Shown piece after piece: positions 1-10,327 of a stretch of 64,000 nt of DNA. Below the pieces are notes generated by a model. That model worked only from the letters and a program-made list of their open reading frames with translations, had not been told where the DNA came from and ran no database searches. This stretch comes from Acinetobacter sp. ANC 4558 (GTDB lineage: Bacteria > Pseudomonadota > Gammaproteobacteria > Pseudomonadales > Moraxellaceae), in assembly GCF_002135375.1 (NCBI RefSeq), contig NZ_NEGH01000012.1, positions 44,850 through 108,849 of the forward strand, given 5' to 3'. Position numbers and translations under genes: made by a program. Positions within the stretch are counted from its first letter, which is position 1. Each line of letters starts with the position of its first letter.

Positions 1-1179
1 CACTTTAATTATAAAGAAGGTTCAAAGATAACAGATCGATCTTTTAACCATCGCTTACATTCTTTAAGATCCGTACTTGAGCATTATCAGGAAAGAAATG
101 ATGCGAGTGCGCACAAAGATGAAAATATTGAAGATTTTGAGCAACTTCAAGAGTTTGAAGATTTTGAAAAAATTTATGTATTTAGCCGTGACGGAGATAT
201 TAAAGAATTACCGCGTGGTTCTACTGTCTTAGATTTTGCCTATCATGTTCATACGGAAGTTGGTAACAAATGTTATGCTTCACGTGTAAATCAGCGTTAT
301 GTTCCTTTGACATATACATTAAAAACAGGCGAACAAGTTGAGATTTTAACTAAGAAAGATCGTGAACCTAACCGTGATTGGTTAGTGAATTCTTTGGGCT
401 ATATTAAAACAGCTCGAGCACGCGATAAATTACGCCATTGGTTTAGACAGCAAGATCGAAGTAAAAACTTAGAAGTTGGTCGTGAAATTTTAAATAAAGA
501 ACTTTCTCGCTTAGCACTTCATCCAAAAAGTATCGATTTAAATGATTATTGTAATCATTTTAATGTTAAACACGGTGATGATGTATTAATTGGTTTGGTG
601 AGTGGAGATATCAGCCTTCATTCATTAATTAATCAAGTTAATCGTCATATGCATTTAGATCAGGATGAACCTGAACTGGTGCTAAAACCAACGTTAAATC
701 CTCGTGCAAGTCATACACTTTCTGCGCATGGGATTCTAATTGATGGTTTAGATAATGTGGAACTGCATGTTGCTCAATGTTGTCAACCCGTTCATGGTGA
801 ATCGATTGCTGGATATATCACGTTGAATCGAGGGGTAAGTATTCATAAAGTCATTTGCCCCGATTATGTGCGTATGATTTCTCAAGAGCCAGAACGTGCT
901 GTGGAAGCAGATTGGGAAATGCAGCCAACTCGCGGTCAAAGTGTGCAAATTGTTGTTGAAGCTTATGATCGTCGTGGTTTATTGAAGGATTTAACCCAAG
1001 TCATATTTTCCGATCAAATTAATATTCGTCAAGTGAATACCATTTCAGAAGCAGATGGTATTGCGAATATGAAATTGCTCATTGAGGTAAAGGGTTTAGC
1101 ACAGCTATCTAAATTACTTGCTCGATTAGAGCAACAACCAGGTATTATTAGTGCAAGAAGATTGGTACAAGGAAACTAA
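1..1179 (+). CDS. relA: RelA-type (p)ppGpp synthetase, 3' part (5' end outside window)
   Basis: The frame is open from the first base, so this is the C-terminal 392 codons of a longer gene. RelA makes the alarmone (p)ppGpp on starved ribosomes. The visible part begins near the end of the synthetase region, followed by a TGS domain (around codons 57-120, FSRDGDIKELPRGSTVLDF onward), a helical linker, a conserved-cysteine region (QCCQPV, HGESIAGYITLNRG) and a C-terminal ACT/RRM domain. The catalytic domains lie upstream. SpoT shares this layout, but the Cys-Cys zinc-finger-like segment and the lack of a following spoT-type neighbourhood favour RelA. An ATG at 307 is internal to the TGS region and is not the true start. 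A strong hairpin terminator follows the stop. Confidence 0.9.
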   Translation, partial: HFNYKEGSKITDRSFNHRLHSLRSVLEHYQERNDASAHKDENIEDFEQLQEFEDFEKIYVFSRDGDIKELPRGSTVLDFAYHVHTEVGNKCYASRVNQRYVPLTYTLKTGEQVEILTKKDREPNRDWLVNSLGYIKTARARDKLRHWFRQQDRSKNLEVGREILNKELSRLALHPKSIDLNDYCNHFNVKHGDDVLIGLVSGDISLHSLINQVNRHMHLDQDEPELVLKPTLNPRASHTLSAHGILIDGLDNVELHVAQCCQPVHGESIAGYITLNRGVSIHKVICPDYVRMISQEPERAVEADWEMQPTRGQSVQIVVEAYDRRGLLKDLTQVIFSDQINIRQVNTISEADGIANMKLLIEVKGLAQLSKLLARLEQQPGIISARRLVQGN

Positions 1180-1191
1180 TTTTCTTTTCAG

Positions 1192-1224
1192 AAAAAAACA
1201 GTGTTTGATTGCACTGTTTTTTTT
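1192..1224 (+). terminator. Rho-independent terminator of relA
   Basis: CAGTG at 1199-1203 pairs with CACTG at 1212-1216. The stem is extended by an A-run before and a T-run of eight after it. It lies about 12 bases after the relA stop. Confidence 0.85.
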
Positions 1225-1647
1225 ATATTTGATTTTTATGGATTAATCGTTTTTAAGTTTTTGATTTAAAAATATTTTTTATAAATATAAATACTGCCGT
1301 TAGAATGAATTTAGATCATTATTTAATAACAATTCAAGTATCGTTCTACAATGTTTATGCATGTAAAACTGATAGCTTCTTTAGCTAGTATGTGAAAAGT
1401 AAAATAGCTCGCTTGAACTATTTTATTTGGTAGACTAATTTGAATTAGGGGAGGAATATTTAAAGTTAACCGATCTCCATGAGATAAGAATTTCACTATT
1501 TAAGTGATGAAAAGGAGTATTTTTAGAAAAATATTCTTGATATGATTTTTTAAAACTATGACTAATTAAGCGATATATTGGTTAAACGAATTTATTTTAA
1601 ATGTACAATAAATTGTGTAATAACCAGTGTAAATAAGAGTCGGGTAA
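1225..1647. other. Intergenic region, about 420 bp, no gene seen
   Basis: AT-rich spacer between the relA terminator and the phosphopantetheinyl transferase. The longest reading frames are under 30 codons and lack a ribosome binding site. The promoter of the downstream gene must lie here, but no convincing -35/-10 pair was identified. Confidence 0.5.
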
Positions 1648-2304
1648 ATGAAAAAGCAGAAATTAATTACAGTTCACACATGTGCTTTAACCCAAATTTT
1701 ATTCAAAAATAAAACTGAATTTGCAGATATCCGTAGTTTCAATATTTATAAAAAAGATAAAATTTACCAATTACGTAATCAACTTTTAAGCGAGACGCTG
1801 AATAAAAAGATAATTGATACAGATATCATCAAAACAGCATATGGAAAACCGTACTTAGCAAATAACTCCAATTTTTCATTTAATCATTCACATAGTCAGC
1901 AAAACTATGCGCTTGGCTTTAGTCATTGTTATAACGAAATTGGGATAGATGTTGAAGACTTAACGCGAATTGTCCGTTATGAAGCATTGGCAAATCATGC
2001 ATTTCATTTCAATGAATTAAGTATTTGGAAAGAATCAAATTATTCTAAAGAATATTGGTTTAAAGTCTGGACGACGAAAGAGGCCGTGCTGAAAGCAGCA
2101 GGTTTAGGTATTCGTATTAATTTAAAAGATTTTGATACACAGGCACATTTTGAAAAAAATACGGGCTATTGTTATCATCCTGTGATTGGTGGGTGGTGTT
2201 ATCAGAATTTTTATTTAGAAGGTATGGTATTAACTGTATCATGGCGATTAGGAGCAATGAATGAAGATGGATATTTCCCCCAAATAGACCTTGTGATGCA
2301 TTAA
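1648..2304 (+). CDS. 4'-phosphopantetheinyl transferase superfamily protein (Sfp type)
   Basis: Transfers the phosphopantetheine arm of CoA to a serine of a carrier protein. The family signature is clear: GIDVEDL (magnesium-binding Asp and Glu, around residues 108-114) and WTTKEAVLKAAGLGI (W-x-x-K-E-x-x-x-K, around 151-165). At 218 aa it is the usual size for a single-domain Sfp/EntD-type enzyme. The start has a GGG-rich site about 5 bases upstream. No NRPS or PKS gene is nearby, so its carrier-protein target is unknown; it could serve siderophore or other NRPS clusters elsewhere, or act as a housekeeping enzyme. It converges with secF across a shared hairpin terminator. Confidence 0.85.
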   Translation: MKKQKLITVHTCALTQILFKNKTEFADIRSFNIYKKDKIYQLRNQLLSETLNKKIIDTDIIKTAYGKPYLANNSNFSFNHSHSQQNYALGFSHCYNEIGIDVEDLTRIVRYEALANHAFHFNELSIWKESNYSKEYWFKVWTTKEAVLKAAGLGIRINLKDFDTQAHFEKNTGYCYHPVIGGWCYQNFYLEGMVLTVSWRLGAMNEDGYFPQIDLVMH

Positions 2305-2329
2305 AAAGCCCATCATTAAGATGGGCTTT
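2305..2329. terminator. Bidirectional terminator between PPTase gene and secF
   Basis: Perfect 10-bp stem, AAAGCCCATC at 2305-2314 and GATGGGCTTT at 2320-2329, with a 5-base loop. The A and T tails allow termination from both converging genes. Confidence 0.85.
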
Positions 2330-2348
2330 AATCATTTAAAATTAAAGG

Positions 2349-3320
2349 TTAATGTACTTCTTCTTCATCAAATTCAGGTTTTACTTGTACAATAAAATCT
2401 TGACGATTGAGCCCACGCCATAGGGCGAAAGCAGTACCAATATAAATTGATGAATATGTTCCAACAAATACACCAATACACATTGCAACCGAGAACCATT
2501 TTAAACCATCACCACCCAAGAACATCATTGCAAGTACCACAAGTAATAATGTCATCGAAGTGTGAATGGTACGTTGTAAGGTTTCAGTTAATGCAATATT
2601 GATAATTTCTAATGGCGTTGCTCCGCGAATTTTACGGAAGTTTTCACGAATACGGTCAGATACAACAATATTATCATTGAGTGAAAAACCAATAATTGCA
2701 AGCAGTGCAGCTAAAACAGTTAAGTCAAATGGCCATTGCATCATTGCAAATACACCAAGTGTTACAATGATATCGTGGAAAAGAGATAAAACTGCGCCCA
2801 TTGCTAATTTAAATTCGAAGCGAATGGTTACATAAACCAGCATTAGAATAAGTGCTAAAGCAACAGCACCTGCTGATCGAAGATAGAGTTCATTACCAAC
2901 TTGCCCACCGACCATATCCACTTTATTTACATCTACCGTATTATTCGGTAATTGCACGGCTGTGGTAATGATCTGAGTCAGGTTTTCAACTTCCATTCCT
3001 TCCTGCACTGGCATACGAACCATCAGATCTTGATTCGACCCTAGTGTTTGTACAACAGGGTCATGAAAGCCTGCTTTGGTGAGTGCCTGAATTACTTCAG
3101 CAGATTGAACTGGTTTTTTATAGTTTAATTCCGCTGAAATACCGCCAGTAAAGTCTAAACCTAAGTTGAGCCCTTTAGTCGCAATAAAGAAGATGCTGGC
3201 AATGGTGATTAAGATAGAAAGCAATGCGGCAGGCAAAGCAATCTTCATAAATGGAATGATGCGCTCTTCTTCAGGACGACCATATTTTTTTGAATCGAGT
3301 TGAGTATTTTCAGTCATCAT
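2349..3320 (-). CDS. secF: Protein translocase subunit SecF
   Basis: SecF works with SecD in the inner membrane to drive late steps of protein export using the proton gradient. The first membrane segment is followed by the SecD/SecF signature LGLDFTGGIS (about residues 53-62). The periplasmic domain follows, then five membrane helices with the conserved IGFSLNDNIVVSDRIREN stretch. At 323 aa it is of normal length. Two adjacent Met codons begin the frame; MTENTQ is equally likely. It lies 8 bases after secD, so the two are cotranscribed and probably translationally linked. Confidence 0.97.
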   Translation of the reverse strand: MMTENTQLDSKKYGRPEEERIIPFMKIALPAALLSILITIASIFFIATKGLNLGLDFTGGISAELNYKKPVQSAEVIQALTKAGFHDPVVQTLGSNQDLMVRMPVQEGMEVENLTQIITTAVQLPNNTVDVNKVDMVGGQVGNELYLRSAGAVALALILMLVYVTIRFEFKLAMGAVLSLFHDIIVTLGVFAMMQWPFDLTVLAALLAIIGFSLNDNIVVSDRIRENFRKIRGATPLEIINIALTETLQRTIHTSMTLLLVVLAMMFLGGDGLKWFSVAMCIGVFVGTYSSIYIGTAFALWRGLNRQDFIVQVKPEFDEEEVH

Positions 3321-3328
3321 AGATCTCC

Positions 3329-5227
3329 TTAAATGCTCAACTTTTTCAAGTTACGACGTTTACCATAAATGATTTGTACAATTGCACGAGTTACTGTAAT
3401 TGCAGTAAACATTGAGCAAACGATACCAATCATTAACGTTACAGCAAAGCCTTTAATTGGGCCTGTACCAATAGCGAATAAGATAAATGCCACTAAGAAA
3501 GTGGTAATGTTAGAGTCGAAAATGGTGTTATAAGCACGATCATAACCTGCAACAATTGCTTGTTTAGGCGATGCTCCCCATTTCATTTCTTCTCGTATCC
3601 GCTCACAAATAAGGACGTTTGCATCGACAGCCATACCAATGGTAATAACAATACCTGCAATCCCTGGAAGGGTTAAGGATGCACCAATCCAAGACATTAC
3701 GGTCAAAATCATGGCTAAGTTAAAGACGAGAGCAAAGTTAGCAATGAAGCCAAATAAACGGAAGAATACTACCATCCAAATTGCGACTAATAAGAAACCA
3801 ATTTGAGTAGATAATACACCTTTATCAATGTTTTCTTGCCCTAGGCTTGGTCCAATAACGCGTTCTTCAACAAAATACATTGGTGCAGCTAAAGCACCTG
3901 CACGGAGCATAAGTGCAAGTTCAGCAGCTTCTTGTGGAGAGCTTAAACCTGTAATACGGAATTGAGAACCTAAGACCGCTTGAACAGTTGCAGCATTAAT
4001 AATTAAAGATTCTGTATAAGGCGTACGAACTTCAGTTTGAACACCTGTAGTTGGATCTTGCACATAGCTAATTTTTTGTTTATTTTCAATAAACAATACC
4101 GCCATGCGTTTACCTACAGCATTTCGAGTGGCATCTGCCATGAGTTTGCCGCCAGCAGAGTCTAAAGTAATATTAACTTCAGCACCGCCAGTATCTTGGC
4201 TAAACCCACTCGAGGCATTCTGAACACGTTCACCTGTTAATATACGATTACGATTTAATAATAACTGGCGACCACTGTCCAATGATTCATAAGCAAATGC
4301 TTCAGTGCCTGGAGGAAGCGTTCCTTGGATTTGCCCTGTATATGGGTTAATTGTTTGATCATTTAAATCAGAAACTAGACGGAATTCTAAGTTTGCTGTA
4401 CGTCCTAAAACACGTTTTGCTTCCGCAGTATCTTGAACCCCTGGCAATTCTACGACAATACGATTACTGCCTTGAGTTTGCACAAGTGCTTCAGCAACAC
4501 CTAATTCATTAATACGGTTACGTAAAGTGGTTAAGTTCTGATTAACAGCATAGGATTCAATTTCTTGTTTACGAGCAGGTGTGTAAGCGAGGCGTAATGT
4601 TGGACCTTCTGCTGTTGCAACAGCTTGTTGGGTATACTCATTACCATTGCCACGCAAGAAATCCATCGCAGCTTCACGGTCTGAAGTATTCGCAAACTGA
4701 ATATTAATCGTATTGTTATTTAAAGATAAACTATTAAATTTAATTTTATTATCACGGAATTGACGACGCAGATCTGTAGAAGATGTCTCCATACGTTGTG
4801 CAATCGCTTTATCCATATCCACTTCGAGTAAGAAGTGTACACCACCGCGTAAATCTAGACCGAGCTTCATTGGTTTGGCACCAATTTTTTGAAGCCATTC
4901 AGGGGTTGTTGGTGCAAGGTTAAGTGCAACAACATAGTTGTCACCTAAACCACGACGTAACGCTTCTTTCGCTTTTAATTGTGCTTCAGAGCTATTGAGA
5001 CGTAAAAGCGCAGCATTATTGGTGAAGGTGTTGTCGTGACTTGCAATGTTATCGCTTTTTAAAATTTGCTCTGCTTTTTGTAAGATGCTTTGATCAATTT
5101 GAGTACCAGCTTTGGCACCGGAAATTTGAACAGCAGGTTCATCTGGATACAAACTTGGCAGGGCATATAAAGTACTTATCACGAGTACAACGATGATAAG
5201 TAGATATTTCCATGCTGGGTAACGCAT
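3329..5227 (-). CDS. secD: Protein translocase subunit SecD
   Basis: Inner-membrane partner of SecF. An N-terminal membrane segment (about residues 7-25) is followed by the P1 head domain with KLGLDLRGGVHFLLEVD, a large periplasmic region, and five C-terminal membrane helices containing GIAGIVITIGMAVDANVLICERIREE, the proton-relay helix signature. Its 632 aa matches gammaproteobacterial SecD. The gene sits between yajC (53 bases upstream, with a hairpin in the gap) and secF in the standard yajC-secD-secF order. Confidence 0.97.
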   Translation of the reverse strand: MRYPAWKYLLIIVVLVISTLYALPSLYPDEPAVQISGAKAGTQIDQSILQKAEQILKSDNIASHDNTFTNNAALLRLNSSEAQLKAKEALRRGLGDNYVVALNLAPTTPEWLQKIGAKPMKLGLDLRGGVHFLLEVDMDKAIAQRMETSSTDLRRQFRDNKIKFNSLSLNNNTINIQFANTSDREAAMDFLRGNGNEYTQQAVATAEGPTLRLAYTPARKQEIESYAVNQNLTTLRNRINELGVAEALVQTQGSNRIVVELPGVQDTAEAKRVLGRTANLEFRLVSDLNDQTINPYTGQIQGTLPPGTEAFAYESLDSGRQLLLNRNRILTGERVQNASSGFSQDTGGAEVNITLDSAGGKLMADATRNAVGKRMAVLFIENKQKISYVQDPTTGVQTEVRTPYTESLIINAATVQAVLGSQFRITGLSSPQEAAELALMLRAGALAAPMYFVEERVIGPSLGQENIDKGVLSTQIGFLLVAIWMVVFFRLFGFIANFALVFNLAMILTVMSWIGASLTLPGIAGIVITIGMAVDANVLICERIREEMKWGASPKQAIVAGYDRAYNTIFDSNITTFLVAFILFAIGTGPIKGFAVTLMIGIVCSMFTAITVTRAIVQIIYGKRRNLKKLSI

Positions 5228-5250
5228 TTATTTTCTTCTTAAAATGAAAT

Positions 5251-5273
5251 TAGTCGTGCGTAATGCACGACTA
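5251..5273 (-). repeat. Hairpin in the yajC-secD gap
   Basis: Perfect 9-bp inverted repeat, TAGTCGTGC at 5251-5259 and GCACGACTA at 5265-5273, with a 5-base loop. On the mRNA strand it lies between the yajC stop and the secD start and is not followed by a long U-run. It is more likely an RNA processing, stabilising or partial attenuation element than a full terminator. Confidence 0.7.
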
Positions 5274-5280
5274 TTTTTGA

Positions 5281-5610
5281 TTAAAGACTATTGAGAGTGC
5301 CTTCGGGAAGAACTGAAACAACGCTTGCACGTTGTACTTTCACTTCTACACCACGACTTAACTCAACAACTGCAAAATCACCTTCAAGTTTTGTGATTTT
5401 CCCCATTAAACCACCAGCAAATACAACTTCGCTGCCTACACCAAGACTTTCAATCAATGAGCGGTGTTCTTTTGCACGTTTTGATTGAGGACGCCAAATT
5501 AAAAAATAAAAAATTGCAACGAATACTGCAATCATCAAGACGTTAGCCATGAGGCCAGGTTGTGATGCTGATTCACCAGCAGCATGAGCAGTAGCAATAA
5601 AAAGGCTCAT
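5281..5610 (-). CDS. yajC: Preprotein translocase subunit YajC
   Basis: Small accessory subunit of the SecDF complex. The 109-aa protein has a single membrane segment (about residues 22-40, VLMIAVFVAIFYFLIW) followed by RPQSKRAKEH and the SH3-like soluble domain with GSEVVFAGGLMGKI, typical of YajC. It is the first gene of the yajC-secD-secF group. It has an AGGAAG ribosome binding site, and the leader carries an inverted repeat. Confidence 0.95.
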   Translation of the reverse strand: MSLFIATAHAAGESASQPGLMANVLMIAVFVAIFYFLIWRPQSKRAKEHRSLIESLGVGSEVVFAGGLMGKITKLEGDFAVVELSRGVEVKVQRASVVSVLPEGTLNSL

Positions 5611-5650
5611 TCGATCTTCCTAAATTAAAAATGAATTAACTCTATATGAG

Positions 5651-5679
5651 ATGTAAATTGACTGACTAGCAATTTACAT
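5651..5679 (-). repeat. Inverted repeat in the tgt-yajC gap
   Basis: Perfect 10-bp arms, ATGTAAATTG at 5651-5660 and CAATTTACAT at 5670-5679, with a 9-base spacer. The repeat is about 40 bases upstream of the yajC start. A second small hairpin (TCAGC/GCTGA arms, about 5690-5706) lies just after the tgt stop. No U-run follows on the mRNA strand, so it may be an operator or RNA element rather than a terminator. Confidence 0.65.
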
Positions 5680-5710
5680 GGTCTTTAAGCTCAGCGCAAA
5701 TGCTGAACGA

Positions 5711-6907
<1,197 letters not shown>

Positions 6908-7010
6908 CTAGATTATGCCGTTAAACACCAGTATTAAACGTATTGAATTTGGTAAATATTTAGAAAGAAAAATTGTTTTATTTTTAAACTATTAAGATGT
7001 ATTAAGGAAA

Positions 7011-7042
7011 AGAACACTATTTAAAAAATAAGATAGTGTTCT
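7011..7042 (-). terminator. Terminator or attenuator downstream of queA
   Basis: Perfect 10-bp arms, AGAACACTAT at 7011-7020 and ATAGTGTTCT at 7033-7042. On the queA mRNA strand the second arm runs into a short T-rich stretch. It sits 9 bases after the queA stop and before tgt, so tgt may also have its own promoter in the 200-base gap. Confidence 0.65.
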
Positions 7043-7050
7043 AAATTGGC

Positions 7051-8091
7051 TTATTGTGACGTAGCTTGATCAATGAGCATCGCATCACCATAACTAAAGA
7101 AGCGATATTTTTCTGCAACAGCGTGATGATAGGCATCTAAAATATGGTTTTGTGTTGATAATGCAGAAACAAGCATTAATAATGTAGATTCTGGTAAGTG
7201 AAAATTGGTAATTAAACGATCAACTACTTTAAACTTATAGCCAGGATAGATAAAAATCTGTGTATCTCCTGTCCATGCACCGAGTTCACTTTGATGGGCC
7301 TGTGCAGCACTCTCAACTGCACGAGTTGCAGTAGTGCCTACAGCAATGACTTTATTTCCACGAGCTTTGGTTTGTTGAATGAGTTCAACGGAATGCTCAG
7401 GAACATCACACCATTCGCTGTGCATTATATGATTTTTAATGTCATCTGTACGAACAGGAAGGAATGTGCCAGCACCAACATGTAAGGTGACAAACGTTTT
7501 TTGAATTCCTTTTTCTTCTAATTTTTGCAATAAAGCATCATCAAAGTGAAGGCTGGCTGTTGGTGCTGCAACACTGGCTAATTTACTTGGGTCATTAAAT
7601 ACAGTTTGATAGCGCTCAGTATCGATATCTTCTGCTTCACGATTAAAATAAGGTGGAATAGGTAATTTCCCGTACTGATCGAGAACATCTAAAATGGGTT
7701 GTGAAAACTCCACAATAAATAAATTTTCATGGCGTCCTTGAACAGTGACTTTAACTTCATCTTGACCAATGAAGAGTTCTGCACCAGCTTTTGGTGAATT
7801 GCTGGCCTTAATATGACAATGTGCAATAAATTTGTCTTGCAGGCGTTCCACTAAAACTTCAACGGCGCCGCCCGTCGCTCTTTTTCCTTTTAAACGGGCT
7901 TTCATCACTTTGGTATCGTTGAGGACAAGCAGATCTCCAGGAGAGAGTAAATCTACAATTTGGCTAAAATGATAGTCATGATACTGCCCTTGGGCATCTA
8001 CGTATAAAAGTTTAGAAGCACTACGGGTTTCAAGTGGATAACGGGCGATAAGCTCATCGGGAAGATCAAAATTAAAATCGGAAAGCTGCAT
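7051..8091 (-). CDS. queA: S-adenosylmethionine:tRNA ribosyltransferase-isomerase
   Basis: Builds the epoxyqueuosine ring on preQ1-modified tRNA using the ribosyl part of SAM. The start [17 protein letters not shown] is characteristic, and the family blocks [26 protein letters not shown] and [13 protein letters not shown] are all present. At 346 aa it is full length. It heads the minus-strand queA-tgt-yajC-secDF cluster and is divergent from tRNA-Leu. Confidence 0.97.
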   Translation of the reverse strand: MQLSDFNFDLPDELIARYPLETRSASKLLYVDAQGQYHDYHFSQIVDLLSPGDLLVLNDTKVMKARLKGKRATGGAVEVLVERLQDKFIAHCHIKASNSPKAGAELFIGQDEVKVTVQGRHENLFIVEFSQPILDVLDQYGKLPIPPYFNREAEDIDTERYQTVFNDPSKLASVAAPTASLHFDDALLQKLEEKGIQKTFVTLHVGAGTFLPVRTDDIKNHIMHSEWCDVPEHSVELIQQTKARGNKVIAVGTTATRAVESAAQAHQSELGAWTGDTQIFIYPGYKFKVVDRLITNFHLPESTLLMLVSALSTQNHILDAYHHAVAEKYRFFSYGDAMLIDQATSQ

Positions 8092-8224
8092 GATTAAACA
8101 ATTAAATGATAAAGATTTAAAATTCTAGCTAGTATATGCTTTTTTGAAAGGATGCGTTATTTTTGTTTTTTTCTAGAAAAAATAAATGAATGATTTAAAA
8201 ATAGTCAAATATGAAAAACGCATA

Positions 8225-8252
8225 TTGACAAGAATTTTAAACAGTTTATTAT
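8225..8252 (+). promoter_or_regulatory. Promoter of tRNA-Leu
   Basis: A perfect -35 TTGACA at 8225-8230 and a -10 TATTAT at 8247-8252 are separated by 16 bases. They lie 16 bases before the mature tRNA start, as expected for a strong stable-RNA promoter. Confidence 0.75.
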
Positions 8253-8267
8253 ACGCCACAACACCTT

Positions 8268-8354
8268 CCCGAGGTGGTGAAATTGGTAGACGCGGCGGAC
8301 TCAAAATCCGCTGTCAGAGATGACGTGTCGGTTCGAGTCCGACCCTCGGGACCA
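8268..8354 (+). tRNA. tRNA-Leu (anticodon CAA)
   Basis: An 87-base class II tRNA. The acceptor arm CCCGAGG at 8268-8274 pairs with CCTCGGG at 8344-8350, followed by discriminator A and an encoded CCA. The anticodon stem GCGGA/TCCGC encloses the loop CTCAAAA, giving anticodon CAA at 8302-8304. A long variable arm and GGTTCGAGTCC T-arm are visible. Confidence 0.95.
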
Positions 8355-8380
8355 AAATATTGAATAGAATATTCTTAGAA

Positions 8381-8418
8381 AACCCTGAAGCTTTATATAA
8401 GACTTCAGGGTTTTTTAT
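8381..8418 (+). terminator. Terminator of tRNA-Leu
   Basis: Perfect 10-bp stem, AACCCTGAAG at 8381-8390 and CTTCAGGGTT at 8403-8412, followed by six T residues. Confidence 0.9.
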
Positions 8419-9005
8419 TTTATATATTTAGTTTCAAGGAATAAAAAAATTACGCAATTAAACGTAATTTAATTATGTCGCATACTGATTATAAAAATAA
8501 TGAAATGGTTCTGAAGTTAATCAACTTTTTAAATGAGATGTATTTAAAATAAATTAAGATAATTTTATTAGAATACCTGTATCAATAAAAAAATATGTTC
8601 AAATTTTTATTTTAAGATGACATAAATAATATCTATTTTTTAAATATCATTATAATTAAAATAGTAGTTTCACTTTTAGGATGAATATTTTAGTGAAAAT
8701 TAAAATAATATAACAAATATATCAAATTTTTTTATAATAACTTTTTATTGAAATTGTAAAATTATTCTTAATAAACAGTAGTGTAATAATAGTAAATAGT
8801 GTGATTTATATTGTCTATATTTTTTTTTTTAATTATTATTTCGTTAGTTGAGTTTAATTTTTTAAAACTAGTGTTAAGAAAAATTAAATAGATTTTTTAT
8901 TATTGGCTATAAAATATTTAGAATAGTGTATCTTTTTGTTAAAAATTGAGATAAATATAGAATGAGAACTGCCGATATGTACTGAAATAAAATAACGAGG
9001 GAGTT
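8419..9005. other. AT-rich intergenic region, about 590 bp, no gene seen
   Basis: Very AT-rich, with many homopolymer runs including a long T-run near 8820-8832. No reading frame with a ribosome binding site, tRNA or strong hairpin was found. It presumably holds the promoter of the downstream histidine kinase. Confidence 0.5.
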
Positions 9006-10241
9006 ATGAAGTTAGAACTACTGACCATCGGCCCAGAAACAGAAAAATTGAGAGCTTGTCAGCTTTCATTATTATTGGGTGTATATACGCAGAATAATCA
9101 AATTGCTCATTTTTTAAAAATGGCATGTAATCTTTTAAAAATTGATAAAGGCATTTTTGTATTTGAAGAAGAGCCTTATGGTTGGCATTTTTCACAAAAT
9201 GTTTGTAGTGCTTTTGCTAGAAAAACATATCAACGATTTCAAAGTCATTTTTCTGATCAATTTTATATTGATATTGATCATCCTAATTATAATGCAACCT
9301 CAAATATTTTAAACGCAATGGGGATTAAACATAATCGTTATGTTGCGATCAGCCTTATTTATCAAAATAAAACGATAGGGTATGTGGTATTTTTTGATGA
9401 ACAAAATATCGATTACCAGCGAAATTATCTTTGTATTGTGCATGAGTTGATTCAGAATTTATTATCAATCTTAAACTTACGTATAGAAAATGCAGAATTA
9501 AAAGAAGCATACGAACAAGAGTCTGCACTTAATTTTAGCAAAACCAAGTTTTTTCAAGTTATTGCACACGATTTAAGAGCGCCATTTCATGGCTTATTGG
9601 GATTTTCTGAAGTTCTGGCTAGAGAGCGAAATTTACTGACTGAAGAAAACATTGATGAAATTAGCCATTATTTATTTGATACGGCACAGTCTACTTATAA
9701 TTTATTAGAAAGCTTATTAAATTGGGCAATGGCAGAAGGTGGACGGTTTATTTGTCATCCAATTAATTTTGATATTTTTCAGTCGGGACAGATTGTAACT
9801 GAAGTCTTGGGTGGTTTAGCAATCAATAAAAATATTAAGCTCATTAATCAAATTAAGGTCAATACAAAAGTATATGCAGACATTAATATGATTACATCTG
9901 TGATTCAAAACTTAGTGTCTAATGCACTGAAATTTACCCCGACAGATGGTTCTGGTGTGGTAACACTTCAAGCGGAACAAACAGAAGATCAAGTTTATTT
10001 TTATTTACACGATACGGGAATGGGAATTTCCGAAGCGCAAATTTCAGCTTTATTTGAGCCAAATTTAACTGTAAGTATTCGAGGTACTCGCGGTGAAAAA
10101 GGTGCTGGATTAGGTTTAGTTTTATGTAAACGTTTTATTGACCTAAATAAAGGGACAATTTCAGTGACCTCAGAAGAAGGGAAAGGAACGACATTTAAAG
10201 TCAGCTTGCCTAAAGAAAAAGTAGTGACAAAGTTAAAATGA
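9006..10241 (+). CDS. GAF-domain sensor histidine kinase, orphan
   Basis: A 411-aa cytoplasmic-looking kinase without membrane segments. The N-terminal 160 residues resemble a GAF-type sensor. A HisKA domain follows with H-box IAHDLRAPFHG (phosphoacceptor His188), then an HATPase domain with N-box NLVSNALKFTP, G1 DTGMGIS and G2 GAGLGLVLCK. The GAGGGAG ribosome binding site immediately before ATG 9006 supports the start. No response regulator lies next to it, so its partner is unknown. The ligand of the GAF-like region cannot be told from sequence. glnE follows after 86 bases, but no functional link is evident. Confidence 0.85.
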   Translation: MKLELLTIGPETEKLRACQLSLLLGVYTQNNQIAHFLKMACNLLKIDKGIFVFEEEPYGWHFSQNVCSAFARKTYQRFQSHFSDQFYIDIDHPNYNATSNILNAMGIKHNRYVAISLIYQNKTIGYVVFFDEQNIDYQRNYLCIVHELIQNLLSILNLRIENAELKEAYEQESALNFSKTKFFQVIAHDLRAPFHGLLGFSEVLARERNLLTEENIDEISHYLFDTAQSTYNLLESLLNWAMAEGGRFICHPINFDIFQSGQIVTEVLGGLAINKNIKLINQIKVNTKVYADINMITSVIQNLVSNALKFTPTDGSGVVTLQAEQTEDQVYFYLHDTGMGISEAQISALFEPNLTVSIRGTRGEKGAGLGLVLCKRFIDLNKGTISVTSEEGKGTTFKVSLPKEKVVTKLK

Positions 10242-10327
10242 AATTTTGAGATTTAATTTTTTCCAAAAAATAACATGAGCTGTTATAACTATATTGATAA
10301 TGGAAATATGATGCTTTAGGCTTAGAA

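Noticed and set aside
1..1179. Treating ATG 307 as the start of an independent gene
   Set aside because: The frame is open from base 1 with TGS-domain sequence upstream of 307, so the gene is a truncated view of relA.
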